Source: Microbacterium sp. MAH-37 | GTDB taxonomy: Bacteria; Actinomycetota; Actinomycetes; Actinomycetales; Microbacteriaceae | DNA length: 64,000 bases | Assembly: GCF_009758255.1 (NCBI RefSeq) | Contig: NZ_WSEN01000009.1 | Span: forward strand, 186,001 to 250,000 | Direction: 5' to 3' | Part shown: positions 8,365-15,937 of the stretch, piece by piece | Position numbering within the stretch: position 1 is the first letter of the stretch | Layout of the letters: each line of letters begins with the position of its first letter | Translations under genes and position numbers: made by a program | Notes under the pieces: generated by a model | What the model saw: the letters and a program-made list of their open reading frames with translations, nothing else | Told to the model about the DNA's origin: nothing | Databases searched by the model: none

Positions 8365-9354
8365 ATTATCGCGCGACGGAGAGATCCGGAACCGCGCCCG
8401 GTAGTCGGACGGCGTCACCCCGAGCCTGCGCCGGAACGCCCGGTTCAGCGTGTCGACAGTGCCGAAGCCGCAGTCCGCCGCCACGCGCTGCAGCGTGTCC
8501 TCGCTCGCCTCGAGGCGATTGCGCGCCACCTCGACCCGTGCGGACTCGACATAGGCCGCCGGGGTCATGCCGAGCTCGGTCTTGAAGATCCGGGTGAGCT
8601 GGCGATCACTGACGTGCGCCCTGGCGGCGAGCTCCGGCACCGTCAGTGGTCTCGCGAGATGTGTGGCGATGTGATGCCGCAGCTCGTCGATCCGCGGTGT
8701 GGCCGATCCGGCGGTGAGCGAGACGCTGAACTGGCTCTGACCGCTCGGCCTCTTGACGTACATGACCAGCTGCCGCGCGACCCGTACGGCGCACTCCTGC
8801 CCGAAGTCCTCCGCGACGAGGGCGAGGCTGAGATCCAGGCAGGCGGTCAGCCCCGCACCGGTCCAGATCGCGCCCTCGCGGATGAAGATCGGGTCGGGGT
8901 CGACGGTCACGTCCGGATGCTCCGCCGCCAGCTGCGCGGCCGTCGACCAGTGCGTCGTGGCTCGCAGGCCGTCCAGCAGGCCGGCTGCGGCGAGGACGTG
9001 CGCGCCCACGCAGACGGATGCCACACGCCGAGTGCCCGGTGCCAGCATCCGCACCCGCTGCACGATCGCAGGATCGACGACCGCGCGCACCCCGTCGGCG
9101 TCGCGCTCGACCGCGCCGGGAACGATCAGCGTGTCGACCCGGCGGCCGGCGACTTCATCGAACGTCGCGTCCGGCAGCACGCGCACGCCCGCGGAGGTCG
9201 TCACCGGCGCCATGGTCTCGGCGACGAGCAGCACCTCGTACCCGGTGGGCTCTGTCATCTCGCGCTCGAGCAGCGAGAACACCTCGGCAGGACCCGTGAC
9301 ATCGAGCAGGTCGACACCGTCGAACATGGTGACGACGATCAGACGGCGGATCAT
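8350..9354 (-). CDS. GlxA-family AraC-type regulator (DJ-1/PfpI + HTH)
   Basis: A 334-residue regulator with an N-terminal class I glutamine amidotransferase-like (DJ-1/PfpI) domain starting LIVVTMFDGVDLLDVTGP and bearing the nucleophile-elbow-like VASVCVGAH near residue 105. A C-terminal AraC double helix-turn-helix follows (about 225-325) with LAARAHVSDRQLTRIF and CGFGTVDTLNRAFRRRLG. The start ATG 9354 is chosen for the GAGGAG five bases upstream; the frame extends to 10653 but that part is antisense to real genes. It is divergent from a cysteine hydrolase, a common pairing for this family, and is the likely regulator of that gene. Its stop codon sits inside the cydDC operator. Confidence 0.88.
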   Translation of the reverse strand: MIRRLIVVTMFDGVDLLDVTGPAEVFSLLEREMTEPTGYEVLLVAETMAPVTTSAGVRVLPDATFDEVAGRRVDTLIVPGAVERDADGVRAVVDPAIVQRVRMLAPGTRRVASVCVGAHVLAAAGLLDGLRATTHWSTAAQLAAEHPDVTVDPDPIFIREGAIWTGAGLTACLDLSLALVAEDFGQECAVRVARQLVMYVKRPSGQSQFSVSLTAGSATPRIDELRHHIATHLARPLTVPELAARAHVSDRQLTRIFKTELGMTPAAYVESARVEVARNRLEASEDTLQRVAADCGFGTVDTLNRAFRRRLGVTPSDYRARFRISPSRDNFYGA

Positions 9355-9471
9355 GGACACTCCTCGATGATGTCTGTTTCTGCAGCTTGCATGACATTGC
9401 CGACATCGGCGGCCGCTTCTAGCGTAGAACGTGCCCCACAGCCGGGGCGTCTCTCTCCGAAAGGAACCACG

Positions 9472-10059
9472 ATGGCCACTCCCCTGCGCGAACTCGACGG
9501 TCACCCGCACGCACCCGCGACCCTCGCCGACTCGACGGTGATCCTCGTCGACTACCAGAACACCTACACGCAGGGGGTCATGGAGCTCGAGGGCTGGTCC
9601 GCGGCGCTGGACGCCGCCGAGAGACTTCTCGAGCGCGCACGACGCGAGGGCGCGAAGGTCATCCACGTGCAGCACGACGGCGGCGAGGGCAGCCCGTACG
9701 ACATCCGCGCCGAGATCGGCCGCATCCACCCGCGCGTCGCCCCGCTCGACGGCGAGCCGGTGGTCGTCAAGACCGCGCCGAACGGCTTCGTGGGCACCGA
9801 CCTCGGCGATCGCGTCGACGCCGCGGGCAATCAGGACGTCGTCGTCGTGGGGTTCATGACGCACATGTGCGTCACGTTCACGTCGGAAGGAGCCTTCCTG
9901 CGCGGCAACCGCGTCACGGTGGTCGCGGACGCCTGCGCGACGAGGGCGCTGCCGTCGGCCGCCGGAGCCGTCAGCGCGGCCGATCTCCATCGCGGCGCGC
10001 TGGCGACGATCGGCGACGTCTACGCGCAGGTCGTGCCGGACGCCGACGCGCTGCGCTGA
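9472..10059 (+). CDS. Cysteine hydrolase (isochorismatase family)
   Basis: A 195-residue isochorismatase-like hydrolase. The catalytic Asp lies in STVILVDYQNTY (about residue 26), the Lys in VVVKTAPNGF (about 102) and the Cys in THMCVTF (about 131). These residues support hydrolase chemistry on an amide or enol ether, but the substrate cannot be read. The start ATG 9472 follows AAGGA by 6 nt; upstream frame to 8614 is antisense to the AraC gene. A -10 TAGCGT lies at 9420-9425. Divergent transcription from a GlxA-like regulator suggests regulated uptake or detoxification of a small amide. Confidence 0.88.
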   Translation: MATPLRELDGHPHAPATLADSTVILVDYQNTYTQGVMELEGWSAALDAAERLLERARREGAKVIHVQHDGGEGSPYDIRAEIGRIHPRVAPLDGEPVVVKTAPNGFVGTDLGDRVDAAGNQDVVVVGFMTHMCVTFTSEGAFLRGNRVTVVADACATRALPSAAGAVSAADLHRGALATIGDVYAQVVPDADALR

Positions 10060-10066
10060 GCGGTCC

Positions 10067-11107
10067 TCAGGGAACGAGCACGGCGCGTCCCTGGATCCGT
10101 CCGTGGTGCAGGTCGTCGAAGGCCTGCATCGCGTCGTCGAGGGAGTAGCGGACGACCTCCACGCCGATCCTGCCTGCGCGCGCCAGCGCGACGGCCTGGC
10201 GCATGTCGGATCGAGTGCCGCCGTACGCCCGCTCGATGCTGACGCCCCATGGCAGCGCGGTGCTGCTTCCCGCGACGTAGGGGAACGATCCGTTGCCGAG
10301 GCCGACGAAGCGGATGGCACCGCCGCCGCGCACCACCGAGACCGCGAGATCGACCGTGGGCTGGACGCCGACGAAATCGAACACGACGTCGGCGCCGATG
10401 CCGCGGGTCTCGGCCAGGATCCGTGCCGCCGCGTCGCCGTCGCTCGGGATCGCGAGGTCGGCTCCGTGCTCACGCGCGAAGGCGAGCTTCTCGGCATCCG
10501 TGTCGAGCGCGATGATACGGGCGCCTGTGGTCGCGGCGAGGATCTGCAGGGCCATGTGCCCGAGGCCGCCGAGGCCGATGGTGACGACCGTCGCGTCGCC
10601 GACCAGGCGGTCACGGACGGTGTTGATGGCGTGCATCGGCGTGAGCGCCGCATCGGCCAGCGGAGCGGCGGCGACCAGGTCGAGATCGCCGATCGGGTCG
10701 AGATGACGCGCCTTCACGGCGATGTAGTCGGCCATCCCTCCCGGGGTTCCGATGCCGGGCGAGAGCGGCGCGAGCGCGTCCCGCGGGTAGGCCACCTCGC
10801 ACTGGTTGTCGCGGCCCGCCAGGCATTCGCGGCACTGCCCGCAGGACAGGATCAGGGCGACCAGCGCACGGTCGCCCACCTGCCAGCCGTGCACGTCCTC
10901 GCCGAGCCGTTCGACGGTGCCGGAGACCTCATGGCCCAGAGTCCCGCCGATGAGGGGGTTGTCGTCGCCCATCCCGATGATCGCGATGTCGGAGTGGCAG
11001 AGCCCGGCGCCGCCGACTTTCAGCAGCACCTCGTCGGCCTGGATCTCCGGAACCGGCTTGTCCAGGATCTCGACGGTGTCGTTCCTGACGTAGGTGACGG
11101 CGCGCAT
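10067..11107 (-). CDS. Zinc-dependent alcohol dehydrogenase (MDR family)
   Basis: A 346-residue medium-chain dehydrogenase. The N-terminal catalytic domain has the zinc ligands in GLCHSD (about Cys37) and GHE (about His60), the structural zinc loop CGQCRECLAGRDNQC (about 93-107), and a Rossmann segment GLGGLGHMALQ (about 175) for NAD(P). It resembles NAD-dependent secondary or aryl-alcohol dehydrogenases. An AGGAGG lies 5 nt before the ATG at 11107. Its gene converges on the cysteine hydrolase gene with a 7-bp gap and diverges from the VOC gene. The substrate is not inferable. Confidence 0.9.
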   Translation of the reverse strand: MRAVTYVRNDTVEILDKPVPEIQADEVLLKVGGAGLCHSDIAIIGMGDDNPLIGGTLGHEVSGTVERLGEDVHGWQVGDRALVALILSCGQCRECLAGRDNQCEVAYPRDALAPLSPGIGTPGGMADYIAVKARHLDPIGDLDLVAAAPLADAALTPMHAINTVRDRLVGDATVVTIGLGGLGHMALQILAATTGARIIALDTDAEKLAFAREHGADLAIPSDGDAAARILAETRGIGADVVFDFVGVQPTVDLAVSVVRGGGAIRFVGLGNGSFPYVAGSSTALPWGVSIERAYGGTRSDMRQAVALARAGRIGVEVVRYSLDDAMQAFDDLHHGRIQGRAVLVP

Positions 11108-11203
11108 GGCGGCCTCCTCCTTCTGGCCGCGAGCACGCGGCCGCAGATCGAACGGGCGCGGATGCGGCCCGCTCCGAGGCTACCTCTCGGCCACGCCGCC
11201 GCG

Positions 11204-11209
11204 TAGCGT
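11204..11209 (+). promoter_or_regulatory. -10 box of a leaderless VOC gene
   Basis: TAGCGT lies 7 nt before ATG 11217 with no ribosome binding site between, so transcription should begin at the start codon. Confidence 0.5.
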
Positions 11210-11216
11210 GGCCGCC

Positions 11217-11648
11217 ATGGCAATCGTGCGCATGGACAATGTGGGAATCGTCGTGGACGACCTCGATGCAGCGGTCGAGTTCTTCACCGTGCTCGGCATG
11301 GAACTGGAAGGACGTCAATCGATCGAAGGCGAATGGGCCGAGCACGTCGTCGGACTCCGCGGCATGCGCTCGGAGATCGCGATGATGGGGATCCCCGGAG
11401 CCTCCGGCAAGCTCGAGCTCGCGACTTACCACGCGCCGGAACTGCTCGGCGGAGAACCTGCGATCCCGAACACCCTCGGTTTCCACCGGGTCATGTTCGC
11501 GGTCGACGACCTCGACGAGACGATCGCCCGCCTGCGACCGCTCGGCGGAGAGGTGCTCGACGAAGTGGTGGACTACGGGGGTGTCGTGCGGCTGTGCTAC
11601 TTCCGCGGCCCCGGGGGCATCGTCCTCGGTCTCGCCGAGGACTCTTGA
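11217..11648 (+). CDS. VOC family (glyoxalase/bleomycin-resistance fold) protein
   Basis: A 143-residue protein built of two beta-alpha-beta-beta-beta modules, starting MAIVRMDNVGIVVDDLDAAV and continuing with HRVMFAVDDLDETI in the second half and FRGPGGIVLGL at the end. His/Glu-type positions suit a metal-binding glyoxalase or dioxygenase-like site. The start ATG 11217 was chosen because the family begins here and a -10 box sits 7 nt upstream. Its 3' end lies 4 bp from the convergent ABC ATPase gene. The substrate is unknown. Confidence 0.85.
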   Translation: MAIVRMDNVGIVVDDLDAAVEFFTVLGMELEGRQSIEGEWAEHVVGLRGMRSEIAMMGIPGASGKLELATYHAPELLGGEPAIPNTLGFHRVMFAVDDLDETIARLRPLGGEVLDEVVDYGGVVRLCYFRGPGGIVLGLAEDS

Positions 11649-11652
11649 CGGC

Positions 11653-12333
11653 TCAGCCCTCGCGGGCGCGCAGCACGCCGTCGTGCAGGTCGAGCACGCG
11701 ATCCGCGCGCGCGATCATCGCGGGGTCGTGCGTCGCGACGACCGCCGCCGTGCCGCGACGATGCACCAGGCTCGCGATGAGACCCATGATCTGCGCGCCC
11801 GTCTCGCTGTCCAGCTGCGCGGTCGGCTCGTCGGCCAGCAGGATGCCCGGCTCCATCACCAGGGCACGCGCGATGCCGACCCGCTGCTGCTGACCCCCGG
11901 AGAGCTCGCCGGGTCGCTGACGGGCGTGGTCCTCCAGGCCGACGTCGCGCAGCGCGTCCGCGACGCGTCGGTCGCGCTCGGCTGGGTCTGCGCGCCGGAT
12001 GCGCAGCGGCACCTCCACGTTCTCGGCGGCGGACAGCACCGGGATGAGTCCCGCCGTCTGGAAGATCGATGCGATCCGTGATCCACGCAGCGCGGCGGCA
12101 TCCGTTCCCTCGTCCGCGAGATCGACGCCGTCCACGAGCACCCGCCCCGCCGTCGGCCGGTCCAGTCCGCCGAGCAGCGTGAGCAGCGTGGTCTTCCCTG
12201 CGCCCGAGCGTCCCGCGATGACCACCAGCTCCCCGGCCGCGACCGACAGCTCCGCGTCGCGCACCGCGACGACGTCACCACCCGGGCTCGGGAACACGCG
12301 GGAGAGCGACTCCGCCTGCAGCACGGCGCTCAT
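11653..12333 (-). CDS. ABC transporter ATP-binding protein (MacB/LolD type)
   Basis: A 226-residue ATPase with Walker A GRSGAGKT (about residue 40), signature LSGGQQQRVGIA (about 140) and Walker B ILLADEPTAQLD (about 160), followed by a switch histidine in ATHD. It is the last gene of a four-gene operon with two large FtsX-type permeases and a second ATPase; its ATG overlaps the stop of that ATPase gene (ATGA). Proteins of this type energise mechanotransmission or export of lipids, lipoproteins or peptides rather than import. Substrate unknown. Confidence 0.9.
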   Translation of the reverse strand: MSAVLQAESLSRVFPSPGGDVVAVRDAELSVAAGELVVIAGRSGAGKTTLLTLLGGLDRPTAGRVLVDGVDLADEGTDAAALRGSRIASIFQTAGLIPVLSAAENVEVPLRIRRADPAERDRRVADALRDVGLEDHARQRPGELSGGQQQRVGIARALVMEPGILLADEPTAQLDSETGAQIMGLIASLVHRRGTAAVVATHDPAMIARADRVLDLHDGVLRAREG

Positions 12334-13253
12334 GACGCATCCTCCGCCCGGCCGTCCTGCCCCGGCGCGACCCGCACGTGGTCGGGTTCGAGGGTCAGTC
12401 TCACGCGCTCGCGCAGATCGAGCGCCGTGACGAAGTCCGCCGGCAGCTGCATCCGGCCGGCGCGGTCCAGCACGGCGTACTCCTGTGCGGTGCGAACAGA
12501 CCGCCCCTCGTCATCCGTTCCGGTGCGACGCAGCGTCTCGGTGGACGTGCGGCCGTCCCGGATGCGGACGGTGCGCTCCACATGCTCCGTGACACCGACA
12601 TCGTGCGTGACGATGAGCGTGGTGACGCCGCGCTCCCGATTCGCGCGTTCCATCGCGCGGAGCACCTCGGCGCTGGTCTGCTCGTCGAGCTCGCCGGTCG
12701 GTTCGTCCGCCAGGAGGACTCTCGGCCGGTTCGCCAGCGCCACGGCGATCGCCACACGCTGCCGCTGCCCACCGGACATGTCCGCGGGTCGCTTGTCGGC
12801 GACCTCAGCCGCACCGAGCTGGTCCAGCAGCTCGTCACCGAACGCCGCCCGCTCCGTGCGCGGCACGACACCGGCGACCTGATGCACCATCGCGATGTTC
12901 TCGCGCGCCGACAGGTACGGCAGCAGATTGCGGGCCGACTGCTGCCAGATGAAACCGACGCTGCGGCGGCGGTACTCCAGTCGCTCCGCGCCCTTCATGG
13001 TCACCAGGTCGTGTCCGGCCACGCGCGCGGACCCTGCCGTCGGCCGGTCGAGCCCGGCGAGGATGCCGAGCAGCGTGCTCTTCCCCGAGCCGGACGCCCC
13101 CACGAGGGCGACCATCTCCCCCGTCGTCATCCGCAGTTCGAGGCCCTGCAGAGCCTGGACCTCGATGCCCTGCGCCGTGAAGATCCGCACGAGCCCCTCG
13201 CACACGATCGCTCCGTCTGCCATGTCCTGCTTCCTCTCCTGCGCCGCGCTCAT
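12330..13253 (-). CDS. ABC transporter ATP-binding protein with C-terminal extension
   Basis: A 307-residue ATPase: Walker A GASGSGKS (about 53), signature MSGGQRQRVAIA (about 152), Walker B VLLADEPTGELD (about 172), switch His in VTHD. Beyond the usual end near residue 220 there is a tail of roughly 80 residues. It includes EYAVLDRAGRMQLPADF and a following short beta-rich stretch, which reads like an AbrB/SpoVT-type swapped-hairpin domain. The start ATG 13253 has AAGGA 6 nt upstream and sits just after the stop of the preceding permease gene; an internal ATG at 13223 is possible. Gene order permease-permease-ATPase-ATPase implies a heteromeric exporter. Confidence 0.88.
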   Translation of the reverse strand: MSAAQERKQDMADGAIVCEGLVRIFTAQGIEVQALQGLELRMTTGEMVALVGASGSGKSTLLGILAGLDRPTAGSARVAGHDLVTMKGAERLEYRRRSVGFIWQQSARNLLPYLSARENIAMVHQVAGVVPRTERAAFGDELLDQLGAAEVADKRPADMSGGQRQRVAIAVALANRPRVLLADEPTGELDEQTSAEVLRAMERANRERGVTTLIVTHDVGVTEHVERTVRIRDGRTSTETLRRTGTDDEGRSVRTAQEYAVLDRAGRMQLPADFVTALDLRERVRLTLEPDHVRVAPGQDGRAEDAS

Positions 13254-13255
13254 CG

Positions 13256-15937
13256 TCAATCCTTGTCATCCGCCCTGATCACGCCGGCCGTCCCGAGCCG
13301 TGAGGCCAGCACCGCCGCCACGACGACGGCCACCCCGGTGAGAACGACGTAGGCCGCTACCGCGAGTGCCAGCCAGACTCCGCCCAGCTCCACCACAGGC
13401 TGCGCCTGCCCTCCGACGAAGCCCCGCAGGTCGAGCTGCGGTATCACCAGGATCGCCATCACGACTCCGGCCCCCACCCCGAACGGCACCGCCAGCAGCA
13501 GCGCCGGCGCGACCTCCCACGCCACCAGCGCGCCCGCACCGCGGCGCGACCGCCCGAGCGTGCGCAGAATCGCCAGCATCCTCGCCCGCGACGGAGCACC
13601 GAGCAGCAGCATCGCGATCACTGCCACAGCCAGCAGAGCGGCGACGACCACGCTGGCCGCCAGCAGCGCGCCCTGAACGATCACGTACCCCGGGTCGCCC
13701 GCCCTGGCCGCAGCCACTTGCGCCGGCGTCTCGAAAGACGCGTCCTCGCCGATCGCCTCGACAGCCGCACGGCCGACCCGCTCGGCGTCGGCGCCGGGGG
13801 CCACCGCCAGGTAGAGCTGGGTCACGCCGGTGGCGCGCTGGCCGAGCTCTTCGGCGTTCGCCTCGTCGACGATCACCCACTGCTCGGCGGTTCCGAACGG
13901 CACCTCCGAGGACGCGACGCCGACGACGTGCACCGGCGTGCCGTACACCTCGAACTCCGCGCCCGCCGGAGCATCGAGCCCGAGCAGGTCCCGCAGCTTC
14001 TCGGAGATCACGACGGGCACGGTCTGGTCCGCGGGGTCCGTCAGAGCCGTGGGAAGAGGGATCGCCCCCTCGCGGCCGCGCTGCATCGCAGAGAACGCGT
14101 CGCGATCAAGCGCGTAGACGCGTGTCTGCGCCGTCTTCTCCGTGGTGGACGCCTGCACGCTCGAACCGCCGGTCACCCCTGCTGTCGCCGAGACTCCGTC
14201 CAGGTTCTCGACGCGGTCGATGCCCTCTGCGGTGATGTAGGCACCGGAGATCCGCACGTCGGCACCGACCTCGCGCTCCGACGAGCGCACGATCCCACTC
14301 GAGACCGTCGCCGCGAACGCGACGGCGAAGACGGCGACGCCAAGCCCCACCACGACCGCGAACACCGGCGCCGTGCGCACCGCCGTGTCGCGTCGTGCTC
14401 GCGCCGGTCCGAGCAGTGCCGTCAGTGACGCCTGTCTGCGCCCGCCGTTCTCGGCGAGCAGGAGCAGCGCCGGCAGCAGTCGCAGCGTCAGGATGCTGCC
14501 GCATGCACCGAGCAGGACGAGCAGCGCGAGCAGCATCGGGTCGGCGCCCTCAGCGCCGCCCCGGGCCAGGATGAGTCCGGCCAGCACGGCCGTGAGCACC
14601 AGGATCAGCACCTCACCCGCGAGACGCCATGTCCCGCGCGGCTCCGCGGCGCCAAGATCACGACGCCCGCGCCGCCCGGCATCCGTCAGAGTGCTCCACG
14701 GCAGGGTGGCCGCGGGGACTACGGCGAGGACCAGCGGGACCAGCAGCACCCATGCCCCGGTCCACCCGGGGCGCACGGCGGCCGCGCCGGCGCCGATCAG
14801 TGCGCCGATCAGGCCGAGGGCTGCGCCCTCGCCGCCGAGCAGTGCGATCAGGCGCCCGGTCGATGCGCCGCGCGCCTGGAGAACCCTGGTAGGCCCGACC
14901 CGTCGCACGGCGATCAGGCGACCGACGAGACCGAGTACGACCAGGGCGACCACGACCGGCCCGACGACGGCGACCGCGACGACCGGCGTCATCGCGTCCG
15001 CCCGGACCATCCCCGCGTCGAGCGCCTGGGGCAGCCCGGAGCGGAACGGCAGGCCGCGGTTGAAGAAGGTGTCGTCGTGCATCGGTATGGTGACCGGATC
15101 TGCGGCCAGCAGGCGCAGCTGGGCCTCGATCTGGGCGGCGACGCCCGCATCGATCGCCGAGGTGTCGAACGGCATCCAGGACGCGATCTTGATGTCCCGG
15201 ACGCGGGCGGTGAGTTTCGACGCCTCGTCCACGTGCATGAACGCCGCGACGACCAGGATGCGGTCGCCGTTGCCGTCGATCTCGATGAGGGGATCGACCG
15301 AGCCTCCGATGAACAGCCAGTCGCGGTCCTCCTCGTCCGACGGCGACACGACGCCGGTCAGCGTGACCGAGAGGTCGTCCCAGAGACGTTCGGTCCCCAC
15401 CTTCCAGTCGAGCTGTCTGGCGACGGTGTCGGTCAGGGCGATCTCGATGCCGTCGAGCGGGTCGGTGAGTTCCGGCATCCGCCCATCCATGAGATCCGAT
15501 CGCTTCACCAGCCCCGGATCGGAGACCAGCGAGACCTTGTTCTTGGGCGGCGGAGCGGCGCGGTGCTTGTCGGGATCGATCGTGGGAACCGCATCGACGC
15601 CGACCGTGAGCCGCGGGGTGCCCAGCATCGCGCGCAGTGGTTCGGGCTGTTGCTCTCGGGCCTGCTCCAGCGAGTCGAGCGCGAGCCCCCACACACCGGC
15701 GTCGGGATCTGCCGACGCGCCGAAGGCGGGCAGCCCCGGCATCGTCGCGGACGGCCACCGGACCAGCGGCGGCAAGGACTCGACCGCGCGCTGCACGGTC
15801 GCGGTGCGCCCCTCGGCGAGCAGCGCGGGAGCGGAGACGCCGAGGTAGGACAGCACGGCGATCACCACGATCACGAACACCGACAGCGCGGGGGTCGTGA
15901 ACGCGCCGCGCGCCGAGACCGGGAGCCGAACGCTCAT
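13256..15937 (-). CDS. FtsX-like ABC permease (large, second of two)
   Basis: An 893-residue permease. It has an N-terminal membrane helix (about residues 15-35), a long extracellular MacB-type domain (about 40-330), a cluster of helices, a second extracellular domain and a final FtsX core of three helices ending before ADDKD. The start ATG 15937 overlaps the TGA of the upstream permease gene (ATGA), indicating translational coupling; the open frame to 16378 is a shadow. The two permeases probably form a heterodimer driven by the two downstream ATPases. Confidence 0.87.
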   Translation of the reverse strand: MSVRLPVSARGAFTTPALSVFVIVVIAVLSYLGVSAPALLAEGRTATVQRAVESLPPLVRWPSATMPGLPAFGASADPDAGVWGLALDSLEQAREQQPEPLRAMLGTPRLTVGVDAVPTIDPDKHRAAPPPKNKVSLVSDPGLVKRSDLMDGRMPELTDPLDGIEIALTDTVARQLDWKVGTERLWDDLSVTLTGVVSPSDEEDRDWLFIGGSVDPLIEIDGNGDRILVVAAFMHVDEASKLTARVRDIKIASWMPFDTSAIDAGVAAQIEAQLRLLAADPVTIPMHDDTFFNRGLPFRSGLPQALDAGMVRADAMTPVVAVAVVGPVVVALVVLGLVGRLIAVRRVGPTRVLQARGASTGRLIALLGGEGAALGLIGALIGAGAAAVRPGWTGAWVLLVPLVLAVVPAATLPWSTLTDAGRRGRRDLGAAEPRGTWRLAGEVLILVLTAVLAGLILARGGAEGADPMLLALLVLLGACGSILTLRLLPALLLLAENGGRRQASLTALLGPARARRDTAVRTAPVFAVVVGLGVAVFAVAFAATVSSGIVRSSEREVGADVRISGAYITAEGIDRVENLDGVSATAGVTGGSSVQASTTEKTAQTRVYALDRDAFSAMQRGREGAIPLPTALTDPADQTVPVVISEKLRDLLGLDAPAGAEFEVYGTPVHVVGVASSEVPFGTAEQWVIVDEANAEELGQRATGVTQLYLAVAPGADAERVGRAAVEAIGEDASFETPAQVAAARAGDPGYVIVQGALLAASVVVAALLAVAVIAMLLLGAPSRARMLAILRTLGRSRRGAGALVAWEVAPALLLAVPFGVGAGVVMAILVIPQLDLRGFVGGQAQPVVELGGVWLALAVAAYVVLTGVAVVVAAVLASRLGTAGVIRADDKD

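Noticed and set aside
9417..9429. TTCTAGCGTAGAA, resembling a further BlaI-type site upstream of the cysteine hydrolase
   Set aside because: The half-sites are only 3 bp apart instead of 7, and the TAGCGT within it is better explained as the -10 box of the hydrolase gene.
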